The notes beneath the pieces are model-generated. The model worked only from the letters and a program-made list of their open reading frames with translations, was not told where the DNA came from and did not search any database. Shown here piece by piece: positions 57,097-64,000 of a stretch of 64,000 bases of DNA; positions within the stretch are counted from its first letter, which is position 1; each line of letters begins with the position of its first letter. Position numbers and translations under genes: made by a program. Origin of the DNA: Rusavskia elegans (taxonomy: Eukaryota; Ascomycota; Lecanoromycetes; Teloschistales; Teloschistaceae); contig SAUG01000172.1 of NCBI GenBank assembly GCA_011316305.1, positions 30,528 to 94,527 on the forward strand, written 5' to 3'.

Positions 57097-58944
57097 ATGA
57101 GCAACTTCTCCCGTTCACCCAGCTCTCGAGGATCAATGACACCCTCCACCAGCCTCGCAGGGACTGGACGTTCATCACCAGTCCGTGGGATGAACGGTAT
57201 CGTACGAAGTGCCCGTGGGAGTGTCAAGAAGCCAAGTCAAACCCTCGGCCAACCAAACGCAAGTAGAACTACCTCGTATGACTCTCAGGAAGCCGATGCA
57301 AGGGCTGAGAACGCATCATTGATGGAAGAGCTACGGCACAGGGTGAAGAAAGCGGAGTCATTGTCAGAAGAATACCAGCGGCAGTTACAATCACTGCAGA
57401 GTCGCCTCAACGACTCTCTACACGACCATGGCAAGCTCGAAGATCAATTGCACGATCGTGATGGAAAGATAGCCGACTACGAAACCCAGGCGAAACTTGC
57501 GGCGAGACAAAGGCGGGAACTCGAGAACAATTTTGCTTTCGAACGAAGCGCTATGCTGCAGGATCAATCTGAGCGCAAAGCCGTGGAAGAAGAGTTGCGG
57601 GCGATCAACCAGCGACTGAAAGATGGTCTCGCTGAACGAGAATCGAGATCACCCAGATTACCTCCTGGTACAGACAACGAGGATCCTGGGATGGCCCAAC
57701 CACCACTTCAGCCAACCAATTCACAACAAGGGCCAAAGGAAGCACTCCAAAAAGACAAGCTAATAGAATCGTTGAAGCTCGAGCTCGCCGGATTCCAGAT
57801 CAAAGTGATGGAGCTGGAAAATGCAGGTGGCAGTCGCATGCAGGAGCTAGAGAAAACCATGATGGAGGCTCGAATCACCAACGCTCGCTTGATGGAAGAG
57901 AACGAAAGCTTCCAATTGCTGCTAAGCGAGAAAACGCTGAACGGGGACTTCACCAAAACCGAAGTCATGCAACCCTCCCATGCGCTCGGATCTCTAGCAG
58001 AGGAGCTTGAATCAGCGGAAGGGGAAAGCGAAAATTACCGACGGCTAGAAAGTGAAGCAAAGGCTCTCAAAGATCAAAACAAAGCCTTGACACTTTACAT
58101 CGAGAACATTATAGGAAGGCTTCTCTCACACAAAGAATTTGAAAATGTTCTGGAGAAGTCACCGGATCTCATGTCATCGATTGCTCGGCCAGGTGCGAGC
58201 AACAAGGATAAAGAGCTGCCGCCCCCGCCCTCAGCAAAAGAAGAAGAGCCCGCTCCATCTTTGCTGCAGAGGGCAAGGTCTGTCGTAAATGGGCCTCGTC
58301 GCCCAAGACCCATGAGCTTCATGGCCGCCTCGACCGCTGCGCCAGCAGAAGCCGACGAAGATGCATCCAAATCGAGCAGTGTCCTTATGGCACGTTCGCA
58401 GTCAGAATCATTACGTCAAGACCAGCACCGACGCTCGCAATCGGAAATGCCAACAATGGCTGCACCGATCGTGAACCAGATGTATCGTGGGGCGCCATCG
58501 ACGGGATCTGGAGGGCCCTTGAGTCCCGGCATTAGCCCAAATGCCGGCATTGCACGGAATCCTTTCTTCGCATCCGCGGCTGGGACCAGTAGCTCTAATC
58601 CCACCTCTCGCGCACCATCTGGGTCCAGGTTCTCACAAGAAAGACCGGGCAGCAGTTCCAACAGCACGTATAGCGACAAAAGCGGAGATGCTTCGACCAA
58701 GGATAAAACCAAATCGGGATACACGAACTTCACTGGAGCAGTAATGACGCAGAATCGACTGCGGCCCTTGCGACTTGTTCAGGAAAACCGTGAGATGGAA
58801 GGCGGTGACAATGGAAGCGCCAAAGCAGAGGAGATAATGGCCCGCAAGAAAGCAAACAGGAATTCATGGATGCCGGGCTGGTTCAATAAGGAGAAAGAAG
58901 ATGACAACAAGGGCGCGAAGTCTGGAACCAGCAACTTTTTCTGA
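57097..58944 (+). CDS. Coiled-coil protein with disordered ends (fungal M-protein-repeat-like)
   Basis: A single exon of 615 aa. The first ~60 residues are Ser/Arg/Gly-rich and probably disordered. A long coiled coil runs from about residue 70 to 180 (ASLMEELRHRVKKAESLSEE onwards) and again from about 220 to 360, with heptads of Leu/Ile and many Glu/Lys. It includes ALTLYIENIIGRLLSHKEFE, the best conserved-looking patch. A Pro/Ser-rich region (PPPPSAKEEEPAPS) follows, and the C-terminus has a basic-aromatic patch NRNSWMPGWFNKEKED. Similar fungal proteins are often labelled M protein repeat protein, with no clear role; a cytoskeletal or septal function is possible. The ATG follows a typical ACAATG context. 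Confidence 0.85.
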   Translation: MSNFSRSPSSRGSMTPSTSLAGTGRSSPVRGMNGIVRSARGSVKKPSQTLGQPNASRTTSYDSQEADARAENASLMEELRHRVKKAESLSEEYQRQLQSLQSRLNDSLHDHGKLEDQLHDRDGKIADYETQAKLAARQRRELENNFAFERSAMLQDQSERKAVEEELRAINQRLKDGLAERESRSPRLPPGTDNEDPGMAQPPLQPTNSQQGPKEALQKDKLIESLKLELAGFQIKVMELENAGGSRMQELEKTMMEARITNARLMEENESFQLLLSEKTLNGDFTKTEVMQPSHALGSLAEELESAEGESENYRRLESEAKALKDQNKALTLYIENIIGRLLSHKEFENVLEKSPDLMSSIARPGASNKDKELPPPPSAKEEEPAPSLLQRARSVVNGPRRPRPMSFMAASTAAPAEADEDASKSSSVLMARSQSESLRQDQHRRSQSEMPTMAAPIVNQMYRGAPSTGSGGPLSPGISPNAGIARNPFFASAAGTSSSNPTSRAPSGSRFSQERPGSSSNSTYSDKSGDASTKDKTKSGYTNFTGAVMTQNRLRPLRLVQENREMEGGDNGSAKAEEIMARKKANRNSWMPGWFNKEKEDDNKGAKSGTSNFF

Positions 58945-59441
58945 TTATGGGTCGGGTTTTCGGCTCTCCCGGTTTGTATTGGATACCCCAGCGACAGCAT
59001 TAGATATTCCGGAGCCGTGGCATGCTTGGACGATCGGTTCGTACGGGGTTCGGTCAGGCAAGACTTGATACACTTGCTATGCGTTACTTTTCTTCACACT
59101 CATTGTCTGTATTATGGTGGTGCAAAAATCACAACTTTATTGACCTGGGTTGCGGACCCCTATGATCTGTCATACCCAAGTATGTTTCAATGATGCTGAG
59201 CCTGCGAAGCCTACCTCATTCGACGGTAAGGTGAGACTCTATGACAAGCTGTTTCATGCCGCAAACACTGAAATGGTAAACAACTTTCAGGCACCAGTGC
59301 AGCGCATCCAGGGCCTGCTGCTACGTCGCCTGCAAGTTTGCTACGTTTTCCTTTCCCGGCACTTGTTGTTTGTTTCTGCTCTCTTAAATTTCGTCTTCTT
59401 GCATCTCTTCACTTTCGCACCATTGAAGTGTAACAGCAACC
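58945..59441. promoter_or_regulatory. Intergenic region with CT-rich leader
   Basis: The stretch before the ATG at 59442 is rich in CTT and TTTC runs (about 59335-59420), typical of fungal promoters and leaders. No gene is seen. Confidence 0.45.
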
Positions 59442-60563
59442 ATGGAATTCTTAAACAACGCCTTCTATGATGGCCCACAGTATCTCTCGGGACACTTGGA
59501 AGATGCTCTCTATAACAGGTCTCCGGGCGGTCTTTACTTCAACAGAGGACAGCGATGGCACTGTTCGGGAGGCTTCTGTTCGGGAAGCTTGCCAGACCCC
59601 TTTTGGAACGAAAGTGAACGTGGTCGAAGCCAGCATGACGCTCTCTATTCCTCTGGGCCTCAGCATCCGCACAGAACCTTTGAAAGAGCCCAAAGCTTAG
59701 ATGAAGCCTACCTCCACCACACAGAAACCGCAATCCCAAGCTGCACGGAGTCTTACAGGACAGCCTTCCAGCATTTGAAGCCTATGCAGGATTATGGATG
59801 CCAGGAGCGAAGAGAGTACCGCCCATGCTCGTACATGAGTACCCCTAGATGCAATGCACGTAGAGAACAGCACGATCCGTCGTTTCCGTTCGATGTCCAC
59901 CGTGGCTTCGGTCATTGCGGCGAAACCGATTTCAGACGAAGAGCATGCAGCAACAGTAATCGGACCGCGCCTAGCTACACGGTCGAAGAGCCCGACGGTA
60001 GTGAGCTTCCCACTTCTCCACGACTTTCCCACCGCGCGAGATCCAGAAGCCAACAGGGGAGTTATGATGATAAGTCCCCCGGGCTCCTGAACTTGGACTC
60101 CATCGCCGTTGCTGGGACCGAAGACAGACCCCGTGTCCAAACTATTTCGCCATCTGGGTCACCATCTCACGAATCTCCCCACGCAGCACAACATCCGTCT
60201 CCACATCCCGGTCTCGTTCATGGCGACCAGCCAGACTCGGCTGGACCACAAGAAGATTCTCCTACATCCACACCTTCAAGACACCCATCTTCTCCACGTT
60301 CGCCCTGCCATGAAGGATTTTACGCTCCGGACGATATCCCAACAGCCCCATATAGAGAAGAGGACCTTGGCGCCATCTACCATCACATCCTTCGTCAAAA
60401 TGAGAAACTGAAACGCAAGCGGGACAAGCTGCACCGTCTTCGATTGAAATTGTTCCGCAGAGCCGAGAAACTGCAATTCTGGGAGGTGCAATTAATGGAG
60501 CGGGAGGCTAGGGAAGGAAGAGCGGTGACCGGGTCTTCCGGGTATGATGGTTTCCGGCACTGA
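59442..60563 (+). CDS. Hypothetical protein with basic C-terminal coiled coil
   Basis: A single exon of 373 aa from ATG 59442 (context AACCATGG). I do not recognise it. The N-terminal half is polar, rich in His, Arg, Ser, Tyr and Cys without zinc-like spacing. The middle is Ser/Pro-rich (SPSGSPSHESPHAAQHPSPH). The C-terminal ~65 residues form a predicted basic helix or coiled coil: YHHILRQNEKLKRKRDKLHR, then LRLKLFRRAEKLQFWEVQLM. Such a basic coiled coil could dimerise or bind nucleic acid, but no basic-zipper signature is present. A transcript is plausible because of the clean CT-rich leader, but no function can be given. Confidence 0.65.
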   Translation: MEFLNNAFYDGPQYLSGHLEDALYNRSPGGLYFNRGQRWHCSGGFCSGSLPDPFWNESERGRSQHDALYSSGPQHPHRTFERAQSLDEAYLHHTETAIPSCTESYRTAFQHLKPMQDYGCQERREYRPCSYMSTPRCNARREQHDPSFPFDVHRGFGHCGETDFRRRACSNSNRTAPSYTVEEPDGSELPTSPRLSHRARSRSQQGSYDDKSPGLLNLDSIAVAGTEDRPRVQTISPSGSPSHESPHAAQHPSPHPGLVHGDQPDSAGPQEDSPTSTPSRHPSSPRSPCHEGFYAPDDIPTAPYREEDLGAIYHHILRQNEKLKRKRDKLHRLRLKLFRRAEKLQFWEVQLMEREAREGRAVTGSSGYDGFRH

Positions 60564-61962
60564 ATGTTCTGGAAAGGTGACAAGCATACAAGGCAGGTAG
60601 GAAACCTGGAATGTCCAGGTAAATGGCGTGCGATGTATGGATAGGCAGATATTAAGCAGATGCTGGAACAAGACCTTGAAACGGGTATCCGAGCTGATCC
60701 CCATATGGACATTCAATCCTTACTTTTTTCTGATGATGTGTTCCCGTGTACCTACATATGTATGGCCACGTAGCCTCGCCGAATTTTGAAAACCCCTTTT
60801 CCCCTGTAACTTGCCGTCTCAGCATGGCGCACCCGGCAAAGCGAAGAAGCCCTGCATGCATTGGCTTGAGCCTCTTTATATGAATCTTTCATCAGAGGGT
60901 CGGAGGGTCGACCATTCTGGTACCGTGATTCTCATGCAAACACCCGTTGCGTCTCCCAAGCGGCAAGCAGCTGCACAGTAAGGCCTTATGCACACAACAA
61001 GGACAGTCGTGCTTAGATTAATATTACCTTACCCTTGAGAAAGAAGATGTAACACTGTTGCCCGAACGCTGTCCCGCCGCCGCGGTTCAACGTTCAACGT
61101 GGTTGACGTGTTTTGGGGGCTGCAGGAGCAAGGGCAAGAAGGTTAAGGTAATCGGACGATATTGCATCTGCAGGAGGCGAGCATCTCGGTGCATCCGATC
61201 GTTTGGCATCGCTTACGGAGCGAGCACGATTCTCCTTCTGGAAGACGACAAGGCGGCTGAGTACGAGTTCCGGAGGAAGACGAAGATCTGCTGGCCAAGA
61301 TCCGAGTCGATCCAGCCGACACATGTGGCGCCCATCCGGACGGCTGATCCGCAACAAGGTGCAAGCGAGGAGGCGATCAGCAATCACTTGCCACGAACAG
61401 CAAGGACAGCCCCTCGGCTGCAGATTGCATTTTGGCTCCAATCTATTGCGTAGGGCCCGCCAGGAGAGAGGGTCATTGACGATGAGATCTTCTGTATTCG
61501 TACCTGGGAACCGTCTGCCCATGCGTGTGATTGTGCCGTGAGCTGGACCTACTTGAGTGACCGACTGGCGACAGTTCACTAGTGAGCGATGGTGGTACGA
61601 GTCAAGTATTTGCACTTCTTCTTAAGCCTTCTGCATTCCTGATTCTTCTATCCTTCACTCGTCCCTCATTTCTTCACCAATCGTTCCGGAAAGTAAGTGT
61701 CGTACCTCTTCCTCCGGCACGATTCACCATGGGTTCTCTTCCTCCTCTTCCTATAAGCCCCAAGTGAATTCAATATCCATCTGCTGAATGAGCCTTCCCA
61801 CAATCCAACCACGACAATCCACCTCGCCCAGCTCGCTACTTGACACAGCAGTGACATACAATTTAGCAGGAGTCGGCTTTCTGTCCGAGGGAATCCAATA
61901 CTCAAACACACCTGACCGTCGACCGCTTCTGGAGAAGTGCAGAGCAAGACACGAGATCCACC
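60564..61962. other. Intergenic region and P450 leader with upstream ATGs
   Basis: About 1.4 kb before the P450. Overlapping frames at 61058-61453 (+) and 61094-61615 (-) have no ATG at their 5' ends and no domain. Two upstream ATGs lie in the probable P450 leader: a 12-residue uORF (61729-61767) and a frame from 61788 that overlaps the P450 start. A donor GTAAGT at 61693 and acceptor TTTAG at 61866 may splice both out. Confidence 0.45.
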
Positions 61963-63986
61963 ATGATATCACTTGTGCTTTGGGCCCTGCTGGCCCTTCC
62001 TCTGAGCTACTTCCTCAACAGCTTGTGGTGCCTTCGTCGAAACATCCTGGCCGCCAAAGCAACCGGCTTGCCCTACGTCGTGCTTCCGTGGAGCAACCTC
62101 AACCTCCCCTGGCTGATCCTGCGCCCAATTCTACTGCCATATCTGAACAAGCTCCCGATCCGCGACGCCCTTTGGTTCAGGCTTCTCTCCGTCGACTGGC
62201 CATGGCATCAACAGTACGCCGTCTTCCAACAGCTGCGCTGTGACAACTTTCTATACGTCTCGCCGTCATACAATTATTTCAATACAGCCGACGCTGCTGT
62301 CATCGATCAGATCACCAAGCGCCGCCATGACTTCCCAAAGCCCACCGAGGTCTACCGTTCACTCGACATCTACGGCCAGAATGTCGTCAGTACCGAGGGG
62401 AACCTCTGGAAGCACCATCGAAAGACAGTGAGCCCGCCCTTCAACGAGAAGAACAACCGCATGGTCTGGTACGAGAGTCTTCGCCAGGCCCGGTCGATGG
62501 TCAATGGCTGGATGAGCGATCAGACCGAGTCTTCCGCCACTATTTACAGCGTCGCCGATGACTGCATGAAGTTGAGCCTGTACGTCATCAGTTGCGCTGG
62601 CTTTGGAGTCAATCTGGACTGGCCAGGTCAGGGAGAACAGCCGCTCGCCAATGGGCATGCTTCTTCCAGCACGGAGAAACCCCCCAAAGCGTCTGAAGTC
62701 AGTGGTGACCACACGTTGAGTTACGTCGATGCACTTCAGAGTCTTCTTCACAACATGCTTTGGATCTTTATCTTTCCCCTGTTCCTCATGAGTAAGTCAT
62801 CCACAATCCTGTCCGACATCCCCGCATGTCTTTCTAACGCTCGTTATCAGAATGGCTGCCATTCAGTGGAATCAAGCGGTCCTATACTTCCTATATCGAA
62901 TGGGGAAAACATCTTCGCGAGCTTTTCGACAACAAGAAGGACGACATCGCGGCCGGCAAAGCCCAGGAAGGCATGGACCTGATGGGATTCCTCTGCAAAG
63001 GCGCCGGTATGACTTCGGATCCCACCAGGGTGGATTCCGAGAAGTCTCGAGCAAAGCCAGTACTCAGCGACACGGAAATCATGGGCAACGCTTTTGTCTT
63101 CCTCCTGGCCGGGCACGAAACCGCCGCCAACAGCATTCATTTCTCTTGCCTCTACCTTGCCATGCACCCCTCTTCCCAACGCCGACTCCAAAAGTCTCTG
63201 AACCGCATCTTTGCTTCACGTCCCATCTCCGAATGGGAGTACGAGCGGGACTTCAATGCATTATTTTCAACAATGGCCGGCGCCGTCTTAGCTGAAGAAC
63301 TCCGTCTCATCCCCCCCGTGCCCGCAATCCCCAAATGTGTCCCTCGCAACGCCTCCCCACAAACTCTCGTCATCGACAACCAAAAACACACCCTCTCACC
63401 CGCCACCTACATCAACCTCGTCTCCCTCGCCGCCCACCGCAACCCAAAAAGCTGGCCCGCCGGTCCCCCTTCAGATCCCAAAAACCCCGTCCACCCAATC
63501 AGCAACACAGACAACGACCTCGAAGAATTCAAACCCGAGCGCTGGCTCCGCGAATCCGCTCACACTTGCGATTCCCCATCGTCCGAAAAAGACATGTACA
63601 CCGAAGACGCCCCCAACACCGCAACCGGCACCAACAGCTCCCACGCTCTGCACCGCCCGCCCCGCGGCGCATACATCCCCTTTAGCGAAGGCTACCGCGC
63701 CTGCCTGGGCCGACGCTTCGCGCAGGTGGAAGTCCTGGCCGCGTTGGCGGTGATTTTCAAAGACTATAGTATCGAGCTAGGCGTGGAGAAATACGCGAGC
63801 GATGAGGAGGTGGAGAAGATGGGGAGGGAGGAGAGAAGGGAGGTTTATGGGATGGCGGTGCGGGATATGAGGGTTTTGATGAGGGAGAAGATGGGCATGC
63901 TTTTCACGATGCAGATACGGGGGGCGAATGTGGGATTTCGGGTTGTGAAGAGGGGGGAGGAACGGTTCGCTGATGCTTATCTGTGA
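61963..63986 (+). CDS. Cytochrome P450 monooxygenase
   Basis: Exons 61963-62791 and 62851-63986 (59-bp intron GTAAGT...ATCAG) encode 654 aa. The N-terminus MISLVLWALLALPLSYFLN is an ER membrane anchor. The C-helix WxxxR-like LWKHHRK is present. The I-helix oxygen-binding motif AGHET is at about 363-367. The K-helix E-x-x-R is in EELRLIPPVPA. The heme loop FSEGYRACLGRRFA has its ligand Cys at about 561. The protein is longer than the usual ~500-550 aa: extra residues lie near LANGHASSSTEKPPKASEV and between the PERW motif and the heme loop. These look like low-complexity insertions. The substrate cannot be inferred; an isolated P450 with upstream ATGs suggests a detoxifying or secondary-metabolism role. 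It ends 14 bp before the window edge. Confidence 0.95.
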
Positions 63987-64000
63987 TGGTTGTTTTGTGA

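Noticed and set aside
61094..61615. 173-codon minus-strand frame and overlapping plus-strand frame before the P450
   Set aside because: Both begin without ATG, overlap each other and have no recognisable features.

Overview
The window looks like nuclear DNA of a filamentous ascomycete (Pezizomycotina), most likely a dothideomycete. Protein genes are densely packed on both strands and carry short GT-AG introns, mostly 48-150 bp, often with CTRAC/CTGAC-like branch points. The set of single-copy housekeeping proteins is typical of such fungi. All exon models were derived by hand from reading frames, splice signals and remembered protein families; no search was run. Several genes have no in-frame ATG at the 5' end of their longest frame, and there I placed a short upstream exon or the next plausible ATG.

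Layout. 0-9 kb: the C-terminus of an HDEL-tagged ER protein, the 18S rRNA dimethylase DIM1 and the tri-snRNP factor PRP6 as a divergent pair, then a mitochondrial PPR protein of CIA84 type. 9-22 kb: a WEE1-family kinase, a membrane-associated short-chain dehydrogenase, CstF-64/RNA15 and prohibitin-2 as a divergent pair, and a rhodopsin-domain membrane protein. 22-33 kb: a PXA/PX sorting-nexin-like protein, a small RING-like protein, a hotdog thioesterase, the U5 snRNP protein DIB1 and a DDHD phospholipase. 33-50 kb: a DUF3824 arginine/serine-rich protein, mitoribosomal bS18m and IMP3 as a divergent pair, the SAGA subunit HFI1, a seven-exon BRE4/ArAE-like transporter, the 24-kDa complex I subunit and the actin regulator AIP1. 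54-64 kb: RPL10 and RPL30 in tandem, two coiled-coil proteins of unknown role, and a cytochrome P450.

The accessory stretch is 50-53.4 kb. It holds a decayed 2-oxoglutarate/Fe(II) oxygenase gene, then a secreted precursor with five near-identical 26-residue units that end in KR dibasic sites. Each unit carries two cysteines in a C-x5-G-x3-C loop. A small secreted hevein-type (CBM18) chitin-binding protein starts 49 bp after the precursor's stop. A 12-residue segment of the CBM18 protein has the same C-x5-G-x3-C spacing as the repeat core, and an in-frame acceptor could join the two genes into one. This Kex2-processed repeat peptide locus is the best candidate here for an undescribed system.

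The rest is mostly core cell biology: splicing (PRP6, DIB1), ribosome production (DIM1, IMP3, RPL10, RPL30, bS18m), mRNA 3' ends (CstF-64), mitochondria (CIA84-like, PHB2, complex I 24 kDa), transcription (HFI1) and the cell cycle (WEE1). Gene-structure oddities include 10-, 13- and 14-nt microexons and three stop-free introns whose length is a multiple of three.
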